Shown piece after piece: positions 46,893-56,964 of a stretch of 64,000 bases of DNA. Under the pieces are notes generated by a model. That model did not search any database, was not told the origin of the DNA, and saw only the letters and a list, made by a program, of their open reading frames with translations. This stretch comes from Prionace glauca (taxonomy: Eukaryota > Chordata > Chondrichthyes > Carcharhiniformes > Carcharhinidae). Each line of letters opens with the position of its first letter. The first letter of the stretch is position 1. The translations under genes and the position numbers were made by a program. The DNA is taken from positions 35,163,609 through 35,227,608 of the forward strand of contig CM075760.1 in assembly GCA_037974335.1 (NCBI GenBank), read 5' to 3'.

Positions 46893-46920
46893 GTTTTTTG
46901 TATTGACAGTAACTGCTGTG
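46893..46920 (-). promoter_or_regulatory. D2 3' recombination signal, 12-bp spacer
   Basis: Plus-strand nonamer GTTTTTTGT (46,893-46,901), 12 bases, heptamer TGCTGTG (46,914-46,920), that is CACAGCA on the sense strand. No nonamer sits at a 22- or 23-bp distance. The two heptamer changes make this one of the weaker signals. It pairs with the 23-bp JH signal. Confidence 0.85.
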
Positions 46921-46932
46921 CCATCCAGGTAT
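46921..46932 (-). other. IGHD2: D2 gene segment
   Basis: A 12-base diversity segment, sense ATACCTGGATGG, open in all three frames (IPGW, YLD, TWM). It is bounded by CACAGTG on its 5' sense side and by a CACAGCA variant on its 3' side. Both flanking signals have 12-bp spacers, so it accepts the 22-bp signal of D1 or the 23-bp signal of V on one side and JH on the other. Confidence 0.9.
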
Positions 46933-46960
46933 CACAGTGAGACACAGCATGACAAATACT
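46933..46960 (-). promoter_or_regulatory. D2 5' recombination signal, 12-bp spacer
   Basis: Plus-strand heptamer CACAGTG (46,933-46,939), 12 bases, nonamer ACAAATACT (46,952-46,960). Perfect heptamer; the nonamer differs from consensus at positions 6 and 9. It is compatible with D1 (22) and also with V (23), which would permit V-D2 joining that skips D1. Confidence 0.88.
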
Positions 46961-47269
46961 GAGGCGGACTGTTAACTGTAAAATACAGACAGTTAATTTC
47001 ACTGCTATTTCAAAAGCCTGTTTCCAGCTCGTTAAGGGTGACTCAGTGAGATATTTCAATTTTTACTGGTCATGATATTGATAAAGGGGGTTAGAAACTT
47101 TTACACTCTCTGTGCACATTCAGCGTGTAAATCAATAACAATAAAATTGAAGCATTTTACATCTTAAAAAAAAACAATGCTGTTTCTAAGTATTATTTTG
47201 TTGAAGCCTCATTTACTTTGGCATTCGGCAATGGTATTGGTCACAAAGTTAAGCAACGTCCTATTCTGA

Positions 47270-47307
47270 GGTTTTTGTATGAGGATGGCGCTTTTCTCAG
47301 CACTGTG
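47270..47307 (-). promoter_or_regulatory. D1 3' recombination signal, 22-bp spacer
   Basis: On the plus strand, nonamer GGTTTTTGT (47,270-47,278), 22 bases, heptamer CACTGTG (47,301-47,307). Both motifs are exact consensus; this is the strongest signal in the cluster. It pairs with the 12-bp signal on the 5' side of D2. Confidence 0.93.
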
Positions 47308-47324
47308 ATCCACTGCTATAGTAT
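47308..47324 (-). other. IGHD1: D1 gene segment
   Basis: A 17-base diversity segment lies between two perfect heptamers (CACAGTG on the plus strand at 47,325 and CACTGTG at 47,301). Sense sequence ATACTATAGCAGTGGAT. One frame reads YYSSG, much like mammalian D segments, and another carries a stop. The 5' sense side has a 12-bp-spacer signal and the 3' side a 22-bp one, so it can join V upstream and D2 downstream. Confidence 0.93.
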
Positions 47325-47352
47325 CACAGTGACACACACCCAAACAAAAACT
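47325..47352 (-). promoter_or_regulatory. D1 5' recombination signal, 12-bp spacer
   Basis: Read on the plus strand, heptamer CACAGTG (47,325-47,331), 12 bases, then nonamer ACAAAAACT (47,344-47,352). The heptamer is the exact consensus and the nonamer has one change at the last base. It is the partner for the 23-bp VH signal. Confidence 0.92.
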
Positions 47353-47698
47353 GCACTCACTCTGTTCAGTCCTGCTGTTCAATATTCACTTCAAATGGAC
47401 TATTAGTTTTGCTCTAATGTAAAATGTAGGCAACTGTTTATATAACACAATCTATCATAAATATTAAAAAGAGTAATATATCGTGTGTGGTACTTGCCGA
47501 CAGTACAATGAATAGAAAGTCAGTGAAAAGCTCACCAGTTATATCGGTGAGATTGGGAAGTTTTACTGTTAAATGCATTCTGTGTTACTTTTTTTTAACA
47601 CGATTATAGTTTGGTTGTGACCAGCCTCGATCATATTGCATTTAAAACAGATACTGACCTTCAGATTATGATGGAAGTTGCGGAACCCCCTCCCGGGC

Positions 47699-47737
47699 TG
47701 TTCTTGTCCGGGTGCAGCCCTGGATCCTCTCGCTGTG
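47699..47737 (-). promoter_or_regulatory. VH recombination signal, 23-bp spacer
   Basis: On the sense strand the V exon is followed at once by heptamer CACAGCG, a 23-base spacer and nonamer ACAAGAACA. The heptamer keeps the essential CAC but has C in place of T at position 6. The nonamer departs from ACAAAAACC at positions 5 and 9. RAG1/RAG2 would pair it with a 12-bp signal, here those 5' of D1 and D2. Confidence 0.9.
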
Positions 47738-48042
47738 GTCTCTTGCACAGTAATAGATGGCCGTGTCTTCAATCTTTAGGCTCGTCATGTCCAAAGAGAA
47801 GATGTTGTTTGAAGTGTCTTTGGACGCAGTAAATCGACCCTGAATTGACGGCGCGTAGTAGTTGCTGGATGAACTTTTGTAGCTAACCAGCCACTCCAGG
47901 CCCTGTCCGGGAACCTGCCGGATCCAACCCATGTAGTAGCTGCTAAGATCGAACCCGCTGGTTTTACAGGTCAGTTTCAGTGATCCTCCGGGACGCCCGG
48001 TCCCTGCCTCTGGCTGAGTCAACACAACATCCGACTGGACAC
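47738..48042 (-). CDS. IGHV: VH segment, main exon, germline and intact
   Basis: Encodes the heavy-chain variable domain, about 98 residues after the signal peptide, beginning [16 protein letters not shown]. Visible landmarks are the first Cys in LTCKTS, CDR1 around GFDLSSYY, the core Trp in [12 protein letters not shown]2 around [11 protein letters not shown], and the second Cys in [10 protein letters not shown]. The exon opens after an ACAG acceptor and ends with a GAC codon directly against a recombination heptamer, so it is not pre-joined to D or J. An open frame runs on past the heptamer, but that is signal and flank, not coding sequence. No stop or frameshift is present. A broken relative lies at about 56 kb. 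Confidence 0.96.
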
Positions 48043-48174
48043 CTGTAAAAATAGATCAAAAACACCAGGGATTAAGCTTAGTGAAATGATTGCTGAGTCT
48101 GAAACATTCCAGAGAGAGACTAACACTGAGACAGTAACAGTGAGAGACTTGAACAATAATAAAAAAATACTCAC

Positions 48175-48220
48175 CAGATAAGAAAGTCAGCAACAAACTG
48201 AGAGAAATGGCCGACCTCAT
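48175..48220 (-). CDS. IGHV: VH leader exon (signal peptide)
   Basis: This exon encodes the start of the heavy-chain signal peptide, MRSAISLSLLLTFLSG, which directs the chain into the endoplasmic reticulum. It has a basic residue at position 3 and then a hydrophobic core of about ten residues. The exon ends on the first base of a Gly codon at a GTGAGT donor. A 132-bp intron follows, and the V exon restores the codon and adds VQS before the mature chain. The ATG at 48,218-48,220 is the only one that fits the splice phase. It lies about 90 bp downstream of a TATA-like sequence. Confidence 0.93.
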
Positions 48221-48309
48221 CTTTCTGGTGATTTGGGGGAAATGGTTGTGTCAGGAACTCAGTGAACAAACCAGCTCCCGGACTGTTGGATTCCGGTCCC
48301 AGTGAGCGG

Positions 48310-48319
48310 TATTTAAATA
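48310..48319 (-). promoter_or_regulatory. TATA-like element of the VH promoter
   Basis: TATTTAAATA, a perfect palindrome, lies about 90 bp upstream of the leader ATG on the sense strand. No ATGCAAAT octamer, the usual Ig promoter element, was found in the 250 bp upstream. Confidence 0.6.
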
Positions 48320-48340
48320 CCCGGCAGAAGGGGGCGGCTT

Positions 48341-48384
48341 TCCAGGCGCCGCCTGTTGATTCCCTGCTGGAGGCGGCGCCTGGA
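48341..48384. repeat. Perfect 14-bp inverted repeat upstream of the VH TATA box
   Basis: TCCAGGCGCCGCCT and its exact reverse complement are separated by 16 bases. The element is GC-rich in an AT-rich neighbourhood and each arm carries GGCGCC. It lies about 25 bp upstream of the TATA-like sequence. It could bind a dimeric factor or form a hairpin; function is unknown. Confidence 0.85.
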
Positions 48385-48939
48385 TCCACGTCCCACCTTC
48401 CACACCCCCAACAGAATGGACTCGGAGATTTACAATAGATTAATATTAAAATGGGCATTTTATCTGTATCGGGATATTTGTTTGGCTGAAATGATCATTG
48501 TATTGTCTCCATTATTTCTGATGGTGATATTACAATTCATCATTTATTTATTTAAATAAGTAATTCCGTTGTAAATATGGTGATTTTATTACCACACCCC
48601 CAACAAGAAAATAAATCTGAAAATGATGAAATAACATTTTGAAACATTAGAGAATTTTGCAACAACTCCGTGTCTCTGACATATTATAATAATAAAGCAC
48701 AATTTATCAGAAGAAATACCATCGATTTCTGTAACTCAATGTGTAGAATATACAAAGTGATTCTATTTACAGTTTGGTGACTTTCGCTGTACAAATTGGG
48801 TTTGGAGATGAGAAGAAACTCTCACACAATACAATATTTCTCCTTATATTTGTCAAACTGCCCCAATCTCGAAGACAGGCCTTTGAAAATAATGAGAATC
48901 CCAACCTCCTGATAATTAAATAGTGAGTTGACGGAGAAA

Positions 48940-50600
48940 CATAAAATTAAATTGATTTTTGATGGAGAAGTTAATGAATCGGAACGGACACTGGGATCAT
49001 TAAAGTTCTCCTTCAGCATCCAGGTCATTACAGCTCACTGTATTGGCCACCGGCTGTCTAACATTCACTGGTATTGGGAATACAGGATATCAGAGCTTTG
49101 CGGCACATTGCACAATATCACAAGAATAAATGTTTTATCTTCCATTGAATCAGGTTATGAACTGATCATTTCTCCACTCATTGGCAGCTATGAGAGAAAC
49201 TCTTCAATAACAGAAATCAGATTATACTGTACAATAGAACACGGTGCTAATCAGGTACAAGGGATGCTGCTGTTTCAATAGGATGCAGAACTTTCAGAAT
49301 ATTCCAGGAATCCCCGGTGTTCATGTCAGTTTTATGATGTTGTTTTAATGTCATTGCACCGATTTTACTTCACTGGGGACCTGGGCCCACCAACATCTCT
49401 CTCTCTCTCTCGCATTTCATGAAGTGATTAATAAAAAGACTTTAATTATTGGAATGAAATTTACTCGGAAACTATAGAAATGAAAAAAATCATCCGGTCA
49501 CTTTATTGTTTTGCGATACTATTTACTCAGACAATGAACAGGACACTGAATGAAAATAGTTGATTAGAATGATTACGATTTAAATTGTGTCTTTCTTGTG
49601 GGGATGAAACATTTACTGTTTAAATGTCTGATTCCCATGCTGTCCATTCAGCTTCACGCTAATCTGTCCCACACAGTATTTGGCAGCAATCCAGGCTGCT
49701 GTCAAATGCTCAAAGTTATTGACAGGAAACATCTGGGGCTGTTTGTGCAGTAGATCAAAGATCAGTTTCATCAGCACTGACCGCTTGGCTACAAGCCAAC
49801 TTAAACCCTGCATGTTGTCAGTAAGGTCTATTTATAAACAAATCTACCCAGCAACAGTACTGGAGGCACTTGAATTTTTGGAAGTTATAAATCTGGATGA
49901 TGTTTTCCCATCTCGAAAGAAAGGATTATTTTCCACCTTCTCTGGCACCCTATTAACAACAATGATGATTTTTCCAACACATCAGGATGTTGTGATGGAC
50001 AGACAGAAATAATCACAGGCTGACTGAAAAATGACCCAAACAGACATGCTGTTATATTTGAGTATGCACATTTATATTTTATTTCCTTTTATCTTTCCAT
50101 GGGATGTTTGTTTGGAAAGACCAACACTCTTTGCCTGTCCCAAATTCCCTTAAATTGACTGGTTTTCGAGGACACTTCTGAAGATATTAAAGAGTCAGCT
50201 ATTTTGCTTTCAGTCTGCAGTTATATCCTTGTGAGACAATGTAGCCGATGGCAGATTTCTTCCATTGGGGAATCAGAGCGGTTCCAATGATCGCAATTAG
50301 TATCCATTCCAGATTTATCAATAGAATTCAAAATCTACCTGCGGGAAGGGTCCGACTTAAATCCCTGTCCTCACATCATTATCCTGGGCCTCTGGATCAC
50401 TGGATCAATTAAAATAATTGATGTCACCATCTACACAAACAATAAATGTATGACTGTGTTGACACAGGAATGAATGACATTTGAATGACTGATGGATGAA
50501 TGACTGTTGGTTGTCTGAATATTTTGATTGAGGAATTAGTGAATGGATTGGTGGATTCATTGATAAATGGGACTGAATGATGCTGTTCTACATTTTCATA
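48940..50600. repeat. VH upstream flank, duplicated near 58-59.5 kb
   Basis: This non-coding stretch matches 58,085-59,510 in the same orientation. Shared landmarks include TATTGGCCACCGGCTGT, CACAATATCAC.AGAATAAATGTTTT-like, CTCATTGGCAGCTATGAGAG and TTTGGCAGCA.TCCA. The same duplication includes VH, so it dates from duplication of a whole cluster end. Short open frames here are not conserved between the copies and are not genes. Confidence 0.85.
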
Positions 50601-51689
50601 TTTGTGTCTGACTACTTCATAAATTGAAACAACTCCTTTATTCAATGTGTGCCCATCAATCCTTCCAGAGTGTCTGGGTGAAATACATTCCGAGTTTCTC
50701 GGGAGTTAGCAAGCTGATCCTCTTGAAGAGTAGGGGGAGATTTTCCTGCAGTTCGGAACGGTTCATTTCTCTGCTGATGCTGAATCTTCATATCCAGGAC
50801 AGAAAGAGAGAGCATGATTTGGTTGAGGAGGAATGATTGTACTATATAAAATACTGCTTCTTTCATATACAACAAATCAATCAACATACCCTCACCCAAA
50901 TTAGTGAAGGTAACTGGGTGAAAAGTAAATAAGGTAGCAACAGATATATTTGTGAAACTCACTGGAAAACTACAAATGTAATATTATTTCCCAAAACAGT
51001 GTAATAATGAATCGGAATTTAAAGATTCAGTAACTTCACATGAAGTGCCGGTTGTTCCATTTATATCATCACTTTGAAAACCATCACACACTCTAGCTAT
51101 GTACCAGGACTTTCTGTGTGATGATGAGGTGGTGACTTGTCAATGAAGCGCAGAGGCTGCTGGGTAGCTGTTCATATCCTCGGACGGAATTAATTCCATT
51201 CCCCATTGAATTCTGGGACAGATTTTATTCCTTGGTGTCAAAAAGCCAATGTGTTGTCAATAAAGTTTAATATCAATAAATTATACGAAGCAAAGTACAG
51301 TTATATATTAAATAGAATGAAATGCCGAAAATAAACAGAAAATACAGGAGGATCTCAGTAACATCTATGAAGACAGAATAGAGCCTTTGTTTCACATCTG
51401 GATGACCCTTCGGCAGAGTATTCCTGCTGCTTTGGAGAGATCATCATTGCTTCCTACAACGTGTCAGAAAAGCTGCATAAATTTCCTGTGAGATGGGAAT
51501 AACAGAAATAATAGATACTATTTCGAGACACTCACAAGCTGCATCAATTCACAGAGTGATCCCAAATATCAGAACAAACTTCTTCATCCTAAACTAATCA
51601 ACATCCCGATCACAAACTATATTCTCAAAAAAATCCTAATCCCTGTCCACCCACATCATTTCTCAATGTCATCATCCTCTTCAATTTCT
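50601..51689. other. Nothing recognised between VH flank and repeat
   Basis: AT-rich sequence with two short overlapping frames at 50,624-50,962 that show no domain. No additional V, D or J sequence was found on either strand. Confidence 0.4.
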
Positions 51690-52110
51690 TCCAAAAAAAA
51701 CCACACTGACTCGAAACGTTGGCTCTATTCTCTCTCCACAGATGCTGTCAGACCCGTTGAGATTTTCCAGCATTCATTATTTTTGTTTCAGTTTCCAGAA
51801 TCTGCAGTATTTTGCTTTTATCAAACTGATGAACATAATTGGTGAACTAATTGTTTATCTGTATGAATTGATGATAACTGGGAAATTGGAATAACCCCGC
51901 CTGGAAATTCCTTTCCAAGTAACTCACAAACATCACTTAGGCCACTCCTTTACTTACGCTGCGTCGGAGTCCAGGAACACCCTCCCTAAGAGCACTGTTG
52001 GTGTACCTACACTGCAGGTTCTGCAGCAATTGAATAAGGCGGCTCACCACCAGCTCACCGAATGCAATTAGCAATGGGGAATAAATGGGGGCCTAGACAA
52101 CGTCGCTTTC
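51690..52110 (+). mobile_element. Two adjacent retroposon fragments
   Basis: 51,690-51,825 carries CGAAACGTTGGCTCTATTCT and GAGATTTTCCAGCATTCATT; 51,900-52,110 carries CACCCTCCCTAAGAGCACTG and CCACCAGCTCACCGAATGCA. Both types recur elsewhere in the window (56,100 and 60,830). Confidence 0.65.
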
Positions 52111-52955
52111 CCATCATAGAGTAATTTTAAATATACTCATCATTATATATGAATGAGATCTGGTGAATGGAATTATTAAATTGCAAATTCAATTCGTGAA
52201 AATAATTATTATCTTTTTGGACTTTTTTTAATATTCTCCTTATTCGGTCCAGTGTCAGTAATTACTCAGCACTGTCTCAGTTCATGTCTAAGAAGCTCCT
52301 ATAACAGTAAAACCGTGCGAGATACTGTCTCAGTTTTATTTTCCTTGACACTGTTATTTTTAAAAATGTTTCTTTCACGGGATATGGGTCTCATTGGAAT
52401 TTGGCATTTGACCATCCCCACATGGCACTCGGCACTAACTCATTACTATTTTCTTGAAGCAGGCCCCTGTTTATATTAAAATACAGCCTGGCTCTGTTAA
52501 TACTCTGCTAGACCAGAGCTCAGTTTACATTGCACACGGCATTCTCTCTGGTTATGTAATATTTGATACACACCCTGTGTATATATTTCACTGTGGCAAT
52601 TTTGTTCCTGCACTTAACTATGCCTCTCTTTGAATTATGTTTGTTTTACTCCACGGTTTTGTGAGATGAAGAGATAATATGTTGGGATAGAAAAGATTGC
52701 TATCAGGCAAGATCCAGAAACGGGCAGTATTGGATCACCAGTATTTTATTGTGCTGTAATTTTCTTTGTTTTTTTTGTTCTTCATTGACAGTACATGCTA
52801 CACAGGACTTGATATCCACTTTCACTGCAGCCAGCAGAAGTAGATTTCAGATTTCTTTTCCAGTGTCCAAAACCTCACACGGTTTGTCCTTGCAGAAGGA
52901 TGCAGAGAATTGTGTTCTCCCAGCCACTTTAATCATTACTGGCATTGACCAGTGC
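52111..52955. other. Nothing recognised
   Basis: AT-rich, no recombination signals with proper spacing, no tRNA, no recognised coding sequence. Confidence 0.4.
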
Positions 52956-53960
52956 AGTAAAAACTGAGACCATGTCTAATACAATATAAACGTGGATATG
53001 GACAATTGCAGAAATAAGATTGCATCTACTTTCATACAAACAGAGAGAGATCTAAATTAATATAAACAGAGATAATGTCGAGTTTAATACAAACAGAAAC
53101 ATGGTGACATATAATATAAGCAGGGACAGCGTCTTATTTGGTACTGACAGATAATATGTCCAATTTACTACGTGTAGAGACAGACAACATAACATTCTAC
53201 ATGCAAGATAAAAAGAGTTAGGGTCTAGTGGAAAATAAACAAAGGCATGGCTCACAATACAAGCTGACACAGGGTAAATTTACTGTAATATAAAGAGACT
53301 GGTTCAATCCCCATGAAATTTGTAAAGACGGCTGACTGCCCCATCAAAATCATACAGGACAGGAGTAACATGTGGTTAGCTGCAGAATGCAAAGTCCCCT
53401 CTGTACTGACAAATTAATAACTCCCAAAACAGGAATAGCATGAGTTAGATGCAAAGTGAATCTCCCTCGAAACTATCCAATTCAAACATTCTCACAACAG
53501 TATACTGTCTATAAACAGAGGGAAACTCCGTCTACAAATCTGTTCAAACAAAATTAAGGCAGAAAGAGCATGGACACTCTTCTATGTAAAAACTCTCCTG
53601 AACTCTTCCTTCAGAGATCCAGGAGGCAGGTTTAAATTAGTGTTAGGTATAGGGGAAAGAGCCGTCCACACAGTTCCACAAAACACATCCAGGCTTGGTC
53701 CAGCACAGATTAGATACGGATTAAATCTTCCCTGACAAAGATATATCAAACATTCATAAACCAGGTGCAATGAGTTTAGACGCAGAGTAAATATTCCTCT
53801 ACTCTGTCCAGTCAAATACTCCAAGGACAGGGACAACACCGGCTAAATATAGGGAAAGATTCCACATTGAATCCTTATCACCAGGTGTAACCGAGGTTAG
53901 GTGCAGAAGAAAATGTTTCAAGCATTTCAAGACCACTGATTTCTCAAGAGATCTTTTAGA
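52956..53960. repeat. Two degenerate tandem repeat families
   Basis: 52,956-53,300 has units with TAATATAAACAGAGA and relatives, as at 5.7-6.7 kb. 53,330-53,960 has longer units, roughly 70-80 bp, with words like GGACAGGAGTAACATG, GTTAGATGCAAAGTGAA and AACTATCCAATTCAAACA. Both are old and diverged. Confidence 0.6.
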
Positions 53961-54820
53961 GCAAACCTCAGTCATGGATTCCAATTTATTGAATTATGTT
54001 CTTTTAGAAACCTGTAACTGTGGCTGAGAGAACACATTGGGGAGACATTGACTTTATGCTGTGGAGTGAAGACGATGAACCATCGTGGAGAGACAAGACA
54101 CAGAACCAGACAGGAGAAAGACAGAGAAAGGGATGAAACACAGGAGATGTTCTGTGTTTTCTATGTCATTACTATGCACTTAAGTTACATTTTGGGATCA
54201 GAGGGATTATTTCCTAATTCTGAACATAGATATCATCATGATATTTTTCCTCACATAACTGATGAATAGATAATGTTGAAAAACAATCATTACTGGAATC
54301 CGTTGTTTGATTTGCATGATTGTCTCTATTTCTGTGTTGTGTTGGTGGGGAAATAATTGTTGTGTTTTTGTCAGTCAACAATCTAATTTGGAATTGCTAT
54401 TTTTATATTTATTTACATAAATACCTCACTGTTTACAATGAAATGTTCATGACAGAAAAAACAGATAAACCGTCACTTATTGATCAGTTTCAACTCAATA
54501 TAGCGATTTATTTTAAGAATTTTAACAGTTGGTTCAAAATGAATAGCAACTTTTTGAACATTCATAACATTTATTTAATTAAAATAAAATAATACATTTC
54601 ATTTCAGAATTAGTTCTGAAAGTTCTGATGTCAGAATTAATAAAGGATCTGTGAACAGGCAGATATTCCACTGAATGATAATCTGATTGAGGATTTAGTC
54701 TGTTTAAACTAGACAAGTTAAACTAAAAAAAAAACAGATCTGATGTCTGAAATATTCCTTCACAAATAGTGATCACACTCACATGAGGGAAGAGTAAAAA
54801 ATGTGGTTATCGCTAAGAGA
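53961..54820. other. Nothing recognised
   Basis: AT-rich sequence with short Lys/Asn/Phe-rich frames typical of low-GC DNA; no domain or repeat family recognised. Confidence 0.4.
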
Positions 54821-54824
54821 TACA

Positions 54825-55310
54825 CTTATTTTTGCTGCCTCACAGGCAACAGGGAAGCGGGTTCGATTCTAACATTGGGTGACTGTGTGTGGTTTTCACA
54901 TTCTATCCATATCCATGTGAGTTCCCTCCGAGTGCTCCAGTTTCCTTCCACTGTCCCAGGATGTGCAGGTTAGGTGGATTGGCTGTGATAAATTGCCCCT
55001 TCGCGCCCAATGATGTGCAAAGTAGAATCATAGAACCCCTACAGTGCAGAAGGAGACCATTCGGTTCATCAAGTCTGCTATCCGGCAGAGCATCCTTCCC
55101 AGGCCCAATGTAAATTGTCTATGCTAAATTTCCTGTTAGTGTCCAATAATGTGTAGGTTCGGGGGATTAGCCTGTGAATATGTGTGGTTGCCGGGATCGG
55201 ATGAAAGCTTGCCTAGGTAGGATGCTCTGCTGGAGAGCCCGCTGCAGAGTTATTGGACCGAATGACCATGTTGAACTGTAGGGATTCTATGATTTTATGC
55301 TTCTATGATC
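54825..55310 (+). mobile_element. SINE interrupted by a second retroposon
   Basis: Starts with a worn tRNA head (GCTGCCTCACAGGCAACAG, GGTTCGATTCT) and body (GTGCTCCAGTTTCCTTCCAC), then at about 55,024 another element begins in the opposite sense (GAATCATAGAACCCCTACAG), and a SINE tail resumes near 55,140 to TGTAGGGATTCTATGAT. Confidence 0.7.
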
Positions 55311-55985
55311 AGGCAGAGCAGTGATTATATTCACATTAATCTCAGCGATTCCAAAGTATTACAAATTATGGGGGAATTTGAATGTATAGAACATTTTACC
55401 CGACCTCATGTCGCCCCAAAGTTATTAAAACTCACTGAGGTACCTTTGCTGAATTTAGTCGCTGTTCTCATGTTGTAACTAACCAGGTAAGTTACGTACC
55501 ACAAACTCCCACAAACCCGGTTGTGATAAATGGCCAACAAATTTGCGATTTTATTTGACAAATGAGGTTTTGGGTCGGATATTGGACAGAACAGACTTGC
55601 TGTTCATAATTATATCAAGAGATTCTCCATCCTGGCATTGATGTTAAATACGAATCTGGTTCTCTTTCTCTGATGATATCCATTGAGATGCTGAGGAGCG
55701 CTGTTGCTGTTTTAGTTTTAGATTTCCGGAATCTGCAGCAATTTGCATTGATTTTATTGAATCTCTGGATGCGAGCGTCACTGACAAAGCTAACATTAAT
55801 TGGTGATTGTGAACCACCTTGCTGAAACCTGCCCTCTGGATGGGTGACTTTCCACTGCCGCTTTAATACAACTGGGTGGCTTTCTCGGATATTTCAGTGG
55901 TGGTGAAGGGTTATTTTCATCACATGGAACTGGAGTCTGTGTAGGACAGACAGGGGAAAGATAGGAATACTCGGTTTATAGTTAT
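55311..55985. other. Nothing recognised left of the VH pseudogene
   Basis: Where D and J of the dead cluster would lie, no heptamer-spacer-nonamer pair of proper spacing and no WGQG code was found. A worn SINE end is present at 55,710-55,760. Confidence 0.5.
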
Positions 55986-56011
55986 TTGCCAAGAGAAGAT
56001 GTTGTTTGAAG

Positions 56012-56159
56012 TATAAAAACAATTCTGTGGATTCTGGAATTCAAACCCAAAGAGAAAATGCTGGAAAATCTCAGCAGGCATGGCAATATTTGTAAGGAGA
56101 GGGAACAGCTGACGTTTCGAGTCCAGATGTCATGAGACTGTCCAGCAATTTCTCTTTAC
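56012..56159 (+). mobile_element. SINE fragment inside VH pseudogene
   Basis: AGAGAAAATGCTGGAAAATC, TCAGCAGGCATGGC and GACGTTTCGAGTCCAGATGT mark the element. GTTGTTTGAAG before it and GTTGTTCTAAG after it look like its target-site duplication. Confidence 0.75.
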
Positions 56160-56406
56160 GTTGTTCTAAGCGTCTTTGGGTGGAATAAATTGATTCTGAA
56201 TCTCTGGGGCGGAGGAATTGTGGGTTGATCCAAGACTATCACACTGAAGGAGAGACTATAAACACTATCAGGGACGGGTCGGACCCAGACCATCCAGTTG
56301 CTGACCATATTGAACACTTTGTCTTTACAGCTCAGTCTCAGGGAGCCTCAGGGATGCCCGGTTTCTGCCTCTGGCTGAGTCAACACAACCTCCGATTCGA
56401 CACTTT

Positions 56407-56714
56407 AAAAAAAAACTATGAAAAGAAAACACACCTCACCCCGGACACACTCTCTCACCTTTTGCCATCGGGAACTAGGTAAAAAACAAAATCTGAAAAC
56501 AATACAAACCGACTCAGAAACAATTTCTTTACAGCTGCAATCAGATTTTTGAATGGATCTACCTCGCATTAAATTGATATTTTTCTAGACCCGAGCTATG
56601 ACTGCAACATAATATTCTTCACTCTCTCCCTTCCTTCTCTATGCACGGTATGCTCTGTCTGTATAGTGCGCAAGACTGTGTACTAATGTGTGTGATAATA
56701 ATAAATCAAATAAA
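56407..56714 (+). mobile_element. Retroposon tail inside VH pseudogene leader intron
   Basis: Conserved words ACACACTCTCTCACCTTTTG, GAATGGATCTACCTCGCAT and CTTCTCTATGCACGGTATGC, ending in a short ATAATAATAAATCAAAT tail, are the 3' end of a LINE-type repeat. It separates the exon from intron sequence that matches the intact gene. Confidence 0.75.
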
Positions 56715-56964
56715 ATATATCAAAAAACACCGAGGATTATTCCCAGTGAATTGATTGCTGACACTGGAATATTCAAGAGACAGACTAACACTGAGGCAGA
56801 AAGAGTGAGATCCATTGGAACGTCTCTGCCACTCCAAAAGGTGCAATTATATTTGAGACTCTGATATAGAGAAAAAAACAATTTGATAGTAATTCAAGTC
56901 CCTTAATTCTGCACCCCTTCACAAGAGAATAGACATAAAGAAGATGACATGACTTTATCAGGGT

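Larger units (their letters stand above)
29296..48220 (-). other. IGHM: Complete shark-type IgM heavy-chain cluster (V-D1-D2-J-C)
   Basis: This is one self-contained immunoglobulin heavy-chain gene: leader, V, two D, one J, four constant exons and two membrane exons, all on the minus strand. Elasmobranchs are known to carry many such small clusters, each rearranging on its own, instead of one long locus. V, D and J lie 375-415 bp apart and each has recombination signals, so the locus is unjoined. Every splice junction I placed is phase 1 (TM1 to TM2 phase 0) and exon lengths agree: CH1 294, CH2 318, CH3 309, CH4 330 to the internal donor, TM1 128. No stop or frameshift was seen, so the cluster looks functional. 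The mu identity rests on four C domains and a mu-like secreted tail. Confidence 0.95.
55989..56812 (-). pseudogene. VH pseudogene split by two retroposons
   Basis: The minus strand keeps recognisable VH framework: an acceptor-side [17 protein letters not shown], then a stop where the intact gene has Gly, then GSLRLSCKD and WVRPVP. FR3 remains at 55,989-56,011 (AGAGAAGATGTTGTTTGAAG matches the intact gene). A SINE piece (56,012-56,159) sits inside FR3 with a near-duplicate of GTTGTTTGAAG on its far side, and a second retroposon (56,407-56,714) separates the exon from leader-intron sequence (56,717-56,812). No leader ATG, recombination signal, D or J remains. It is a dead copy of the VH at 48 kb. 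Confidence 0.88.

Noticed and set aside
47666-47737. Open frame continuing VH past YYCARD
   Set aside because: It runs through the heptamer, spacer and nonamer, so it is not part of a joined V-D segment.
50624-55985. Search for D, J or C segments belonging to the dead VH
   Set aside because: No heptamer-spacer-nonamer pair with a 12 or 22-23 spacer and no WGQG or Ig C-domain code found on either strand.
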